Source: an uncultured Clostridia bacterium
Lineage (GTDB): Bacteria > Bacillota_I > Bacilli_A > RF39 > UBA660
Length of the DNA: 50,951 bases
NCBI GenBank assembly: GCA_947165135.1
Contig: CAMUZE010000009.1
Coordinates: 1 to 50,951 of the forward strand
Direction of reading: 5' to 3'
The position numbers were made by a program, and so were the translations under genes. This document shows positions 34,791-43,383 of the stretch, one piece after another. The notes under the pieces are model-generated. The model had not been told where the DNA came from. It saw nothing but the letters and a program-made list of their open reading frames with translations, and did no database searches. Within the stretch, counting starts at the first letter, position 1; each line of letters starts with the position of its first letter.

Positions 34791-34824
34791 ATATAATTAT
34801 CAAGTTATAATTATATTAAAGGAG
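34791..34824 (+). promoter_or_regulatory. Palindromic double -10 and SD of spo0A
   Basis: ATATAATTAT (34791-34800) and ATAATTATAT (34807-34816) form a perfect 10-bp inverted repeat around CAAGTT. Each half carries a TATAAT (34792-34797 and 34806-34811). The second places the start at about 34818, on the SD AAAGGAG (34818-34824). Confidence 0.5.
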
Positions 34825-34829
34825 AAAAT

Positions 34830-35594
34830 ATGAAAATTAAAGTATTCGTAGTAGATGATAATGAAGGACTTGTTGGATTAGTTAAGGAGTATTTTAGTAG
34901 TAGTGATAAAATTGAAATTGTTGGAAATGCAATTAATGGAGAAGAGGCAATCAAAACATTAAAAACTAATAAAGTAGATTTTGATATTATGCTATTGGAT
35001 TTAGTAATGCCTGTTAAAGATGGAATATGTGTTCTTAAATATATGAAAGATAATAATATAAAGAAAAAAGTAATTGTTATGACATCTTATAATGAAGAAG
35101 AAACTATAAGAGATGTGAGTGAATATGGTGTTAGATATTATTGTTTGAAACCTTTTGATTTAGAGGATTTAAAAAATAAAATAATACAAACAATTACATT
35201 TAAAAAGAATAATGAAAAGATAATTGAAATTGAGAGTAGAGATATACAAATACAAGTAACTAAATTATTACATGCATTAGGTATACCATCTCATATAAAA
35301 GGATATCAATTTATTAGAAGTGCTATATTAATGGTGTATGATAATCCTGGATTAATTGGTGGTATTACTAAAGAATTATACCCAGACTTATCAATTAAAT
35401 TTAATACCTCTGTTCAAAGAGTTGAAAGAGCTATAAGACATGCTATAGAAGTATCTTGGCTTAGAGGTGACATTGATTTAATGGAGGAAATATTTGGACA
35501 TAGCGTTGATATAGATAGGGCTAAACCAACAAATTCTGAATTTATTGTTACTATAGCAGATAAATTAAGACTTGATATGATTAATGTAAATTAG
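34830..35594 (+). CDS. spo0A: Stage 0 sporulation response regulator Spo0A
   Basis: 254 residues (usual about 265). The N-terminal receiver domain has the acidic pair D9/D10, phosphoacceptor D57 (LLDLVMPVKDG) and a conserved Lys in LKPFD. The C-terminal Spo0A DNA-binding domain is very well conserved: TSVQRVERAIRHAIEVSW, RGDIDLMEEIFG, KPTNSEFIVTIADKLRL. Phosphorylated Spo0A binds 0A boxes and controls entry into sporulation and, in many Firmicutes, biofilm and stationary-phase genes. The usual neighbours (spoIVB, recN) are absent; it is monocistronic between a surface protein gene and gpmI. A possible phosphodonor is the HPt-bearing kinase at 12533. Confidence 0.95.
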   Translation: MKIKVFVVDDNEGLVGLVKEYFSSSDKIEIVGNAINGEEAIKTLKTNKVDFDIMLLDLVMPVKDGICVLKYMKDNNIKKKVIVMTSYNEEETIRDVSEYGVRYYCLKPFDLEDLKNKIIQTITFKKNNEKIIEIESRDIQIQVTKLLHALGIPSHIKGYQFIRSAILMVYDNPGLIGGITKELYPDLSIKFNTSVQRVERAIRHAIEVSWLRGDIDLMEEIFGHSVDIDRAKPTNSEFIVTIADKLRLDMINVN

Positions 35595-35609
35595 TCGTAT
35601 CAAGTTTTT
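35570..35609 (+). terminator. Terminator built into the end of spo0A
   Basis: 11-bp stem with one G-U pair (35570-35580 with 35595-35605), 14-base loop that includes the stop codon, T run. Confidence 0.82.
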
Positions 35610-35614
35610 CTTTA

Positions 35615-35650
35615 ACATTTAATAAATGTGTGTTAAAATGTTTACAGGAG
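35615..35650 (+). promoter_or_regulatory. Palindrome, extended -10 and SD of gpmI
   Basis: ACATTTA-A-TAAATGT (35615-35629) is a perfect palindrome directly upstream of the extended -10 TG-T-TAAAAT (35631-35639). The SD CAGGAG (35645-35650) begins at the predicted transcript start. Confidence 0.5.
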
Positions 35651-35656
35651 AAAAGT

Positions 35657-37165
35657 ATGAAAAAAATTATTTTATTAATTTTAGATGGATTTGGACTTAG
35701 AGACACTGAAAGTGGTAATGCTATTAGTATGTCTAATATTCCTAATATAAAGAAAATAATGGCTGAATACCCTGTGACTAGTCTTGAAGCTAGCGGAGAA
35801 GCAGTAGGATTACCAAAGGGAGAATGTGGTAACTCTGAAGTTGGGCATATGACTATTGGAGCAGGTAGATGTACTCCTCAACCATTAACAATAATTAATA
35901 ATAAGATTAAAGATAAATCTTTTTTTGAAAATGATTCATTATTAGATTTAATGGATTATGTGAATGATAATAATAGTACTCTTCACATGATAGGTTTAAT
36001 CTCAAGCGGAAATACCAATTCAAGTATGGAACATTTTTATGCCACTTTAGCACTTGCTAAAATAAGAAAAGTTAAAAATGTAGTGTTTCATTTTATAACA
36101 GATGGGCGTGATTCTTTGCCTATGGAAGCTGAAAATTTGATTGATTCATTCATGGAAAAAATAAATAAGTTAGGTCTTGGTACAATTGGTACTATATGTG
36201 GAAGATATTATGCAATGGATCATGATAGTAATTATGAAAGAGTTAAGAAAGCATACGATGCTTTAGTATATAATATAGGAAATAATTTTACTGATTACAA
36301 TAGATGTTTAAATCTTCATTATAAGAATAATATTACTGATGAATTTATCAATCCAAGTATAATTACAAAGGGTAGCTATATAAAAGATGGAGATGGAGTG
36401 TTATTTTTAAATTATAGACCAGAAGCTATGAAAGAATTAATATCATCTTTTGTGCAACGTGATTTTAACATGTTTAATGTTAAAAAATTTAATTCATTAA
36501 AATGCTTGTCATTATATGGAGTATCAGAAGACATAGATGCTGCTTATACTAACGAAACATTATTAAATACATTTGGTAAGTATTTGGCTGATTTAGAATT
36601 TAAGCAAGCAAGAATATCAGAAACTGAAAAGTATCAGCATGTAACATATTATTTTGATGGTGCAGAAGATATTTTTGATAAAAACTTGTATAAAATGCAA
36701 GTACCTTCTGCAAAAGTTCCAAGATTTGATATGAAACCAGAAATGAGTGCAACAGAAATAACTGAAGCTGTACTAAAAGCGATGGAAGATGATTTTGACT
36801 TTATATTAGTTAATTATGCAAATCCAGATGCTTTAGGACACACTGGTAATATACCTGCTTGTATAAGAGGTCTTGAGAGTTTAGATGTATGTATTGGGCA
36901 TATATTAGAAAAAGCTCAAGATAACTTTTATGAATTAGTAATTACTTCTGATCATGGAAACATAGAATACATGAAAGATACAGATGGAAATATTATTACT
37001 ACACATACTGATAACAAAGTACCATTTATAATTTGTAATACTAATTATAAATTAAAAGAAAATGGAACATTACAGGATGTAGTACCTACTATTATAGATA
37101 TGTATGAAATAAGTAAACCAAAAGAAATGACTGGTGAAAGTTTGCTAATAAAAGAAAATGCTTAA
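35657..37165 (+). CDS. gpmI: 2,3-bisphosphoglycerate-independent phosphoglycerate mutase
   Basis: 502 residues; ATG 35657 (MKKIILLILDGFG) is chosen because CAGGAG precedes it and the family starts this way. It interconverts 3- and 2-phosphoglycerate using two Mn2+ ions. The catalytic Ser is S60 in GNSEVGHM; metal ligands are in ILDGFG, ITSDHGNIEYM and THTDNKVP. This is the alkaline-phosphatase-like enzyme common in Gram-positives and often in spore formers, where pH and Mn control it. Monocistronic. Confidence 0.96.
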   Translation: MKKIILLILDGFGLRDTESGNAISMSNIPNIKKIMAEYPVTSLEASGEAVGLPKGECGNSEVGHMTIGAGRCTPQPLTIINNKIKDKSFFENDSLLDLMDYVNDNNSTLHMIGLISSGNTNSSMEHFYATLALAKIRKVKNVVFHFITDGRDSLPMEAENLIDSFMEKINKLGLGTIGTICGRYYAMDHDSNYERVKKAYDALVYNIGNNFTDYNRCLNLHYKNNITDEFINPSIITKGSYIKDGDGVLFLNYRPEAMKELISSFVQRDFNMFNVKKFNSLKCLSLYGVSEDIDAAYTNETLLNTFGKYLADLEFKQARISETEKYQHVTYYFDGAEDIFDKNLYKMQVPSAKVPRFDMKPEMSATEITEAVLKAMEDDFDFILVNYANPDALGHTGNIPACIRGLESLDVCIGHILEKAQDNFYELVITSDHGNIEYMKDTDGNIITTHTDNKVPFIICNTNYKLKENGTLQDVVPTIIDMYEISKPKEMTGESLLIKENA

Positions 37166-37177
37166 TAGGCATTTTTT
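37155..37177 (+). terminator. Terminator spanning the gpmI stop codon
   Basis: 7-bp stem AAAATGC/GCATTTT (37155-37161 with 37169-37175) followed by T's. The stop codon is in the loop. Confidence 0.88.
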
Positions 37178-37198
37178 ATTTACTTTTTGCATATAATT

Positions 37199-37224
37199 TG
37201 ATACAATTTTGTTGTAATAGGAAG
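37199..37224 (+). promoter_or_regulatory. Extended -10 and SD of the bitopic protein gene
   Basis: TG-A-TACAAT at 37199-37207, predicted start near 37214, SD TAGGAAG at 37218-37224. The GTG start at 37236 follows. Confidence 0.5.
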
Positions 37225-37235
37225 TAGGTTTTAGT

Positions 37236-38960
37236 GTGAATAATGATGAAAATAATGAATTAGAAAAAACTCAAGTTATTGAAATATCTGATGAGGATGT
37301 AACTATACAACCAACTAAAGAAGTTGATAGTGTTGAGAATGATGAGATTAGTTCAATTGCAGATATGAATAATTTTGAAAATGAAACTTTAAATGAGGAA
37401 AATGCAGATGATGATTCTTTATCATCGCTTCCAGAAATTGGTGATTTAGAAAATGAAAATGTACCAGTTTCTGATATGAATAATATTGAAAGTGAACCAG
37501 CACCTGCTGCACCAGAGGAAACTTTAGAAGAAACAGTTATGGTAGCTGAAGAAACGCCAGCGGTTACTGAAGAAGCTACTGCTGAATCAAATCCAACTGT
37601 TCCACAAGAAACGGTTGTTGAAAAAAGTATCCCAACTCAAAATAATGACTTTGTTGAAAAAGAAAGAAAGATTTGGCCAATAATAGTTATATTAGTAATA
37701 GTAGTACTTGGAGGCTTATTTGCATATTATTATTTTGTATTAACAAAACCAATTAATGTTATTAATAGATTAGTTAATGATACATATTCAAATGTTAAAA
37801 AGTTAGCAAATAATAATAGTTCTGATAAGGACAAAATTGATATTAATAGTTTAATATTTGATAGTAACTTTTCAGTATCAAGTGATTCAAAAGAATATGC
37901 TGATTATTCTGGATTAAATGCAAAAGTGTATTATGCATTAGATTTAAAAGATAATAAGAGTAAGACAGATTTAACATTATCAATAAAAGATCAAAAATTA
38001 ACTGATATTGCAATGTCTACAATCGGTAATAGAACTTATTATGATTTTAAGGATGCTTTTCCTAAAGTTGTTTATATGGAAACTGAAGGAGAAGAATCAC
38101 TTGATATAAGTAGTTTTATTGATCAAAAAGAGTTAAATGAAAAAACATCAGATTATTTATATTTGTTTGAATTGGTAAAGAATACTATATTAAAAAACAT
38201 ATCTGAGGAAAAATTATCTAAAAAAATGTTAATTAAAGATATAGACGGTAAAAAAGTACCGGTTGTAGAAGTGACATATAAAATAGATTATAAGGAATAT
38301 AAGAAATTACATACTGCAGTATTGAATGCAATTATAGATGATAGTAGAGCATTAACTATATTATCAAGTGATTATGAAAAACCAGAAGATGTAAAAGAAG
38401 AGCTTATCAGTGAAAGAGATGAATTAAGTGAACTTGATTTTGGAAGTGACATTGATGTAATAATTGATATAGATGCATTTACTAATAAACTTGTTAGTTT
38501 GGAAATAAAAGACTCAAGTTCTAAAATAGTAATGCGTAATAGTAGTACAGATATGAATATTAATATTACTGATAGCCATGTTGGTTCAGATGAAAACTTT
38601 GAATCCATAGATATAACAATCGATAAGAAAGAGAAAAAAGTATTTGCAGATGTTAAAATACAATCTGATGAGGAAACGATTAGAGTGGCTTTAACATTGA
38701 AAGCTAATGAATTAACTAACACTTTATTGGATGTTAATGCTAGTATCATATTATATGATGAAGCAGATATCAATAAAGAAGCCTTAACAGTAGCAGGAAG
38801 TTTCAAACTTGAATTAAATAAAATGATTACAACTATTGATATCGCTAATGCAGTAAATATCAATGATTTGTCTCAATCAGAAATGATGAAATTATCTAAA
38901 GCAATGGAATCATTTACTGAATCACTAGGTACAATAAGTGGGGCAGTTGAAATAAATTAG
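37236..38960 (+). CDS. Bitopic membrane protein with acidic cytoplasmic domain, unknown function
   Basis: 574 residues from GTG. The first ~140 residues are disordered and strongly acidic (Glu/Asp/Asn/Thr/Pro, with TEEA- and PEET-type runs). A single membrane helix follows (about 146-169, preceded by KERKIW), then about 400 extracellular residues rich in Lys/Asp/Ser with alternating strands. No known domain is recognised; the outer part has repeated strand patterns like lipoprotein-type beta-barrels or DUF6583-like proteins (guess). It stands alone between two terminators, just before the ribosomal operon. Confidence 0.75.
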   Translation: MNNDENNELEKTQVIEISDEDVTIQPTKEVDSVENDEISSIADMNNFENETLNEENADDDSLSSLPEIGDLENENVPVSDMNNIESEPAPAAPEETLEETVMVAEETPAVTEEATAESNPTVPQETVVEKSIPTQNNDFVEKERKIWPIIVILVIVVLGGLFAYYYFVLTKPINVINRLVNDTYSNVKKLANNNSSDKDKIDINSLIFDSNFSVSSDSKEYADYSGLNAKVYYALDLKDNKSKTDLTLSIKDQKLTDIAMSTIGNRTYYDFKDAFPKVVYMETEGEESLDISSFIDQKELNEKTSDYLYLFELVKNTILKNISEEKLSKKMLIKDIDGKKVPVVEVTYKIDYKEYKKLHTAVLNAIIDDSRALTILSSDYEKPEDVKEELISERDELSELDFGSDIDVIIDIDAFTNKLVSLEIKDSSSKIVMRNSSTDMNINITDSHVGSDENFESIDITIDKKEKKVFADVKIQSDEETIRVALTLKANELTNTLLDVNASIILYDEADINKEALTVAGSFKLELNKMITTIDIANAVNINDLSQSEMMKLSKAMESFTESLGTISGAVEIN

Positions 38961-38970
38961 TAAAAAATTA

Positions 38971-39002
38971 AAAAAATCAAGAAAAAATGCTTGATTTTTT
39001 TT
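38971..39002 (+). terminator. Terminator before the S10 operon
   Basis: 11-bp stem AAAAAATCAAG/CTTGATTTTTT (38971-38981 with 38990-39000), 8-base loop, T run. Confidence 0.92.
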
Positions 39003-39019
39003 GTGTTTTCGAATATAAT
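38991..39019 (+). promoter_or_regulatory. S10 operon promoter, -35 inside the terminator
   Basis: -35 TTGATT at 38991-38996, which is part of the preceding terminator's 3' arm, then 17 bases and -10 TATAAT at 39014-39019. Predicted start near 39026. Confidence 0.65.
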
Positions 39020-39025
39020 CATATA

Positions 39026-39154
39026 GAAACGACTGGCGGTGATATGCAAGGTTGCTGATACACCAGGTTAAGTTGAATTAAACTTAATTACATATCAGGT
39101 AATTTGCATCTAGCAAGTCTATATAAAAAAATTATAGGCGAAGGAGGAGTTAAT
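39026..39154 (+). promoter_or_regulatory. Structured leader of the S10 operon
   Basis: A leader of about 129 bases with three nested helices: ATGCAA/TTGCAT (39044-39049 with 39104-39109), CTGATA/TATCAG (39055-39060 with 39093-39098) and TTAAGTT/AACTTAA (39068-39074 with 39081-39087). Downstream AGCAA (39112-39116) could instead pair with TTGCT (39052-39056), giving an alternative or a pseudoknot. In several bacteria L4 represses its own S10 operon through such a leader, so this is a candidate L4-type autoregulatory element; I cannot match it to a named family by eye. Confidence 0.6.
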
Positions 39155-39463
39155 ATGTCTAAAGACAAAGTAAGAATCAGACTTAAATCATTTGATCACA
39201 GAAGTGTTGATCAAGCTGCTGCTAAAATTGTTGAGACAGTTAAAAGAACTGGTGGGATTGTTAGCGGACCTGTTCCACTACCAACTGAAATTGAAAAGAT
39301 TACTATTTTAAGAGCTGTTCACAAATATAAAGATTCTCGTGAACAATTCGAAATTAGAACTCACAAAAGATTAATTGATATTACAAGCCCAAGTAAAGAA
39401 ACAATTGAAGCTCTTGCTCATTTGGATTTACCAAGTGGTGTAGATATCGTAATTAAAAAATAA
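39155..39463 (+). CDS. rpsJ: 30S ribosomal protein S10
   Basis: 102 residues; ATG 39155 is chosen because AAGGAGGAG precedes it and the normal N-terminus ([16 protein letters not shown]) starts here. S10 is part of the 30S head and, as NusE, of antitermination complexes. First gene of the S10-spc operon, behind a structured leader. Confidence 0.97.
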   Translation: MSKDKVRIRLKSFDHRSVDQAAAKIVETVKRTGGIVSGPVPLPTEIEKITILRAVHKYKDSREQFEIRTHKRLIDITSPSKETIEALAHLDLPSGVDIVIKK

Positions 39464-39479
39464 GAAAGGAAAGTAAAAA

Positions 39480-40322
39480 ATGAAAGGAATCTTAGGACGT
39501 AAAGTTGGAATGACTGAAGTCTTCTCAACTGACGGAAAATTAATACCTGTTACTGTTATATCTGTTGAACCTAATGTTGTTACTCAAATTAAAACAGTTG
39601 AAAAAGACGGGTATGATGCAATTCAAGTAGGTGCTTTTGATAAAAAAGAAAAAGCATCAAGCAAACCAGAAATGGGACATGCTAAAAAAGCAAATACATC
39701 ACCTAAGCGCTTCTTAAGAGAAATAAGAGGAGTAAACACTCAAGAATATACTCTTGGTCAAGTAATAAGCGCAGATGTATTTAAGAGTGGAGATACTGTT
39801 GATGTAACTGGTACATCAAAAGGTAAAGGTTTCCAAGGAGTTATTAAAAGATGGAACCAATCTCGTGGACCAGAAACTCATGGATCTACTTATCATAGAA
39901 GAGTAGGATCACTTGGTACAATGAGACCAATGAGAGTTTTAAAAGGTAAAAAATTACCAGGACATATGGGTCATGAAACAATCACTATCCAAAATTTAAT
40001 GATTGTTGATGTTGACACTGAAAATAAATACATTTTAGTAAGTGGAAATGTTCCAGGTGCTAAAAATTCATTTGTATTTATTAAAGAAGCTGTTAAGGGT
40101 AGTAAAGAAACTCCAGCTGTTACATTAGTTACTTACGAAGAAGTAGTAAACGAAGGTGCTACTGAAGAAGTTAATGAAGTCGTTTTAAATGAAACTTCTG
40201 AAGAAACTCCAGTTGAAAATAATGAAGAAGTAACTGAAGCAGAAGAAGTTACAACTGAAGAAGTTGTTGAAGAAACTCCAGCAGCAGAAGAAACTACTGA
40301 AAAAGAGGAGGTTTCTGAATAA
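39480..40322 (+). CDS. rplC: 50S ribosomal protein L3 with acidic C-terminal tail
   Basis: 280 residues, against about 209 in most bacteria. The core (1-209) is normal: [49 protein letters not shown]. Residues ~210-280 are an added tail almost entirely of Glu, Thr, Val, Asn and Ala, strongly acidic and probably disordered. L3 binds 23S rRNA near the peptidyl transferase centre and is one of two initiators of 50S assembly. An acidic tail on an rRNA-binding protein is unusual; it could limit unspecific RNA binding or bind a factor (inference). It shares one base with the L4 gene. Confidence 0.95.
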   Translation: MKGILGRKVGMTEVFSTDGKLIPVTVISVEPNVVTQIKTVEKDGYDAIQVGAFDKKEKASSKPEMGHAKKANTSPKRFLREIRGVNTQEYTLGQVISADVFKSGDTVDVTGTSKGKGFQGVIKRWNQSRGPETHGSTYHRRVGSLGTMRPMRVLKGKKLPGHMGHETITIQNLMIVDVDTENKYILVSGNVPGAKNSFVFIKEAVKGSKETPAVTLVTYEEVVNEGATEEVNEVVLNETSEETPVENNEEVTEAEEVTTEEVVEETPAAEETTEKEEVSE

Positions 40323-40945
40323 TGGCAAAGACACAAGTATTAAATGTTAAAGGAGAAAAAGTAAAAGATTTAACATTAAAAGATAGTGTATGGAATGTTG
40401 AAGTAAATGAAGCAGTTATGCATGATGCTATAGTATTTGCTCAAGCATCATTAAGACAAGGAACTGCTAGTACAAAAACTAGAAGTGAAGTTTCTGGTGG
40501 AGGACGTAAACCATACAAACAAAAAGGTACAGGTAATGCAAGACAAGGATCTACACGTAGCCCACAATGGCCAGGTGGTGGAATTGTATTTGGACCTAAA
40601 CCAAGAAAATATGATAAGAAACAAAATAAAAAAGAAGCTAGATTAGCATTAAGAAGTGCTTTAACATCTAAAGTAAAAGATAAAGAATTAGTTGTAGTTG
40701 ATAGTTTAAAACTAGAAAATAATAAAACTAAAACATTTAATCAAATGTTAAAGAATCTTAAATTAGATGGAAAAGTATTAGTTGTATATAATGAAGAAAA
40801 TGATAACTTATTCTATTCTTCAAGAAATAATCAAAATGTTGCAGTACTTAGTACAGAAGAAATTAATGTTTTAGATTTAGTAGCAACTAAATACTTACTT
40901 ATTGAAGAAGCTTCAGTTAAAAAGTTAGAGGAGGTGCTTAACTAA
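40322..40945 (+). CDS. rplD: 50S ribosomal protein L4
   Basis: 207 residues. The long loop GGGRKPYKQKGTGNARQGS, which reaches the exit tunnel, is intact. In other bacteria L4 also represses the S10 operon by binding its leader. The start overlaps the L3 stop (TAATG). Confidence 0.96.
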   Translation: MAKTQVLNVKGEKVKDLTLKDSVWNVEVNEAVMHDAIVFAQASLRQGTASTKTRSEVSGGGRKPYKQKGTGNARQGSTRSPQWPGGGIVFGPKPRKYDKKQNKKEARLALRSALTSKVKDKELVVVDSLKLENNKTKTFNQMLKNLKLDGKVLVVYNEENDNLFYSSRNNQNVAVLSTEEINVLDLVATKYLLIEEASVKKLEEVLN

Positions 40946-41208
40946 TGGATATTATCTTAGCACCAGTTATCACTGAAAAAAGTGAAGCATTAAAATTAAA
41001 TGACGTATACGTATTTAAAGTATCAAAGAAAGCAAATAAAACACAAATCAAAAATGAAATCGAAAAAAGATTTAATGTTAAAGTTGTTAATGTAAATATT
41101 TTAAATGTAGTACAAAAGAAGAGAAGAGTAGGAAGATATACAGGTTTAACTACTGCTTATAAGAAAGCTTATGTAAAACTTGCAAAAGGCTCTTCAATAG
41201 AATACTAG
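40945..41208 (+). CDS. rplW: 50S ribosomal protein L23
   Basis: 87 residues, near the usual size. It lies at the tunnel exit and forms the docking site for trigger factor and SRP. It begins [14 protein letters not shown] and has the [15 protein letters not shown] loop. It overlaps the L4 stop by one base; SD GAGGAGGTG. Confidence 0.95.
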   Translation: MDIILAPVITEKSEALKLNDVYVFKVSKKANKTQIKNEIEKRFNVKVVNVNILNVVQKKRRVGRYTGLTTAYKKAYVKLAKGSSIEY

Positions 41209-41218
41209 GAGGTTAAAT

Positions 41219-42049
41219 ATGCCAGTTAAGAATTTTAAGCCTATTACTCCTGGAACAAGAGGAATGAGTACACTTGTTAATGATGAAATCACTACAAGTA
41301 CTCCTGAAAAAAGTCTTCTTGTTAAAAATGGTAAAACAGGCGGAAGAAACAATCAAGGTAAAATAACTGTTCGTCATATCGGTGGTGGAGTTAGACGTAA
41401 ATATCGTGTTATTGATTTCAAAAGAAACAAGGACGGTATTAAAGGAACTGTTGCTTCTATCGAATATGATCCTAACAGAAGTGCTAACATCGCATTAATT
41501 AATTATGTCGATGGAGAAAAAAGATATATAATTGCTCCACTTGGATTAAAAGTTGGAGATAAAATTGAAAGTGGAGAAAATGCTGATATTAAAATCGGTA
41601 ATGCATTACCACTTGATAACATTCCAGTTGGTACTTTAGTTCACAATGTTGAATTAAACCCAGGTGCTGGAGCTAAAATGGCTCGTAGTGCTGGAAGTAG
41701 CGTACAAATCTTAGGTAAAGAAGGTAAATATATTATCTTAAGACTTAAGAGTGGTGAAACTAGAAAAGTTTTAGCTAATTGTAGGGCTACTGTTGGTGAA
41801 GTAGGAAACACTGATTATGAACTAGTACATTTAGGAAAAGCCGGAAGAAAAAGACATATGGGAATAAGACCTACAGTTCGTGGTTCTGTTATGAACCCTA
41901 ATGATCACCCACATGGTGGTGGTGAAGGTAGAGCTCCAGTAGGACGTGCACAACCAATGACTCCTTGGGGTAAACCAGCACTAGGACTTAAGACTAGAAA
42001 AACTAAAAAATCATCTGAGAAGTTAATCATGACTCGTCGTAAGAAATAA
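41219..42049 (+). CDS. rplB: 50S ribosomal protein L2
   Basis: 276 residues, full length. It contains the universal C-terminal motif [14 protein letters not shown], with the histidine needed for peptidyl transferase function, and ends in a basic tail ([12 protein letters not shown]). It is essential for subunit joining. Confidence 0.97.
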   Translation: MPVKNFKPITPGTRGMSTLVNDEITTSTPEKSLLVKNGKTGGRNNQGKITVRHIGGGVRRKYRVIDFKRNKDGIKGTVASIEYDPNRSANIALINYVDGEKRYIIAPLGLKVGDKIESGENADIKIGNALPLDNIPVGTLVHNVELNPGAGAKMARSAGSSVQILGKEGKYIILRLKSGETRKVLANCRATVGEVGNTDYELVHLGKAGRKRHMGIRPTVRGSVMNPNDHPHGGGEGRAPVGRAQPMTPWGKPALGLKTRKTKKSSEKLIMTRRKK

Positions 42050-42074
42050 TTTAGAAAGGACCGTGAAATAACAA

Positions 42075-42344
42075 ATGTCAAGAAGTTTGAAAAAAGGACC
42101 TTATACATTTAATAGATTATTAAAAAGAGTAAGAGAATTAAATGAAAAAGGTAAAAAAGAAGTAATTAAAACTTGGTCAAGACGTTCTACAATTTATCCA
42201 GAATTTGTAGGACATACATTTGCAGTTCATAATGGACGTGAATTTATTCCTGTATATGTAACTGAAGATATGGTAGGACATAAACTTGGAGAATTTGCTT
42301 TGACTCGTAAGTTTAATGGCCATGCTGGAAGCGGTAAGAAGTAG
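42075..42344 (+). CDS. rpsS: 30S ribosomal protein S19
   Basis: 89 residues, with typical [12 protein letters not shown] start and [20 protein letters not shown] core. It forms a complex with S13 in the 30S head. The nearest SD-like AGAAAGGA ends about 14 bases before the ATG, longer than elsewhere in the operon; no closer start fits the family. Confidence 0.96.
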   Translation: MSRSLKKGPYTFNRLLKRVRELNEKGKKEVIKTWSRRSTIYPEFVGHTFAVHNGREFIPVYVTEDMVGHKLGEFALTRKFNGHAGSGKK

Positions 42345-42352
42345 GAGGTATT

Positions 42353-42703
42353 ATGGAAACATTTAGTATACATAAAGGCGCAGCTATTGCACCATTAAAA
42401 GCAAGAATGACTCTTGATCTTATCAGAGGTAAAAAAGTATCTCAAGCTGAAGCAATATTACTTACTACAAATACAAAAGCAAGTAGATTAATCATTAAAG
42501 TTTTAAATTCTGCAGTAGCTAATGCAGTTAATAACTTTGGTGCTAATAAAGAAGATTTATTCATTAAAGAAACTTACATTAGTGAAGGAAGAACTTTAAA
42601 GAGAAGAAAAGCTGCTTCTCACTCAAGAGTAGCTAAAAATTATCATAGAACAAGTCATATTTATGTATGTGTTACAGATAATATGCAAAAGAAGGAGGAC
42701 TAA
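42353..42703 (+). CDS. rplV: 50S ribosomal protein L22
   Basis: 116 residues. It lines the exit tunnel with L4. The [12 protein letters not shown] start and the tip loop [17 protein letters not shown], where macrolide-resistance mutations map in other species, are present. SD AGGAGGT. Confidence 0.96.
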   Translation: METFSIHKGAAIAPLKARMTLDLIRGKKVSQAEAILLTTNTKASRLIIKVLNSAVANAVNNFGANKEDLFIKETYISEGRTLKRRKAASHSRVAKNYHRTSHIYVCVTDNMQKKED

Positions 42704-42705
42704 AC

Positions 42706-43383
42706 ATGGGACAAAAGGTAAGTCCAATTGGACTTAGAATTGGTGTTAACAGAGACTGGGAAAGTAAATGGTATGCACCAACTAAAGATTTTGCTAAACT
42801 TTTAAATAATGATTTAAAGATTAGAAAATATTTAGATAAAGAATTAAAAGGATGTTCAGTTGCTTCTGTAGTAATCGAAAGAAATAATAAAAGAACAAAT
42901 GTTACAATCAATACATCAAAACCTGGTATCGTAATTGGTAAAGGTGGAGCTGATATTGAAAAACATAAAAAAGCTTTACAAAAACTAACTGGTGAAGAAA
43001 TCTATTTATCAATAGTTGAAGTTAAGAATCCTGATTTAAATGCAGCATTAGTTGCTGAAGGAATTGCACTTCAAATTCAAAATAGAGCATCATTTAGAGC
43101 AGTACAAAAAAGAGCAATTAGAAATACAATGAAAGCAGGAGCTGTTGGTATAAAGGTTGCTGTTTCTGGACGTTTAGCTGGAGCTGAAATGGCTAGAACT
43201 GAAACTTATACTGAAGGAACTGTACCTCTACATACTTTAAGAGCAGATATAGATTATGCTCATAAAGAAGCTGATACTATTTATGGTAAAATTGGTGTTA
43301 AGGTATGGATTTACAAAGGTGAAATACTTCCTGCTAAAAAAGTGAACGGAGGTAATGAAAATGTTAATTCCAAAGAGAACTAA
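42706..43383 (+). CDS. rpsC: 30S ribosomal protein S3
   Basis: 225 residues. Type II KH domain with [12 protein letters not shown]; the C-terminal domain has [11 protein letters not shown]3 lies at the mRNA entry and has helicase activity with S4 and S5. Its last 23 bases overlap the L16 gene, so the two are translationally coupled. Confidence 0.96.
   Translation: MGQKVSPIGLRIGVNRDWESKWYAPTKDFAKLLNNDLKIRKYLDKELKGCSVASVVIERNNKRTNVTINTSKPGIVIGKGGADIEKHKKALQKLTGEEIYLSIVEVKNPDLNAALVAEGIALQIQNRASFRAVQKRAIRNTMKAGAVGIKVAVSGRLAGAEMARTETYTEGTVPLHTLRADIDYAHKEADTIYGKIGVKVWIYKGEILPAKKVNGGNENVNSKEN

Noticed and set aside
43355-43360. ATG 43355 as start of rplP
   Set aside because: It is two bases from the SD; ATG 43361 has better spacing and gives the family's normal N-terminus.
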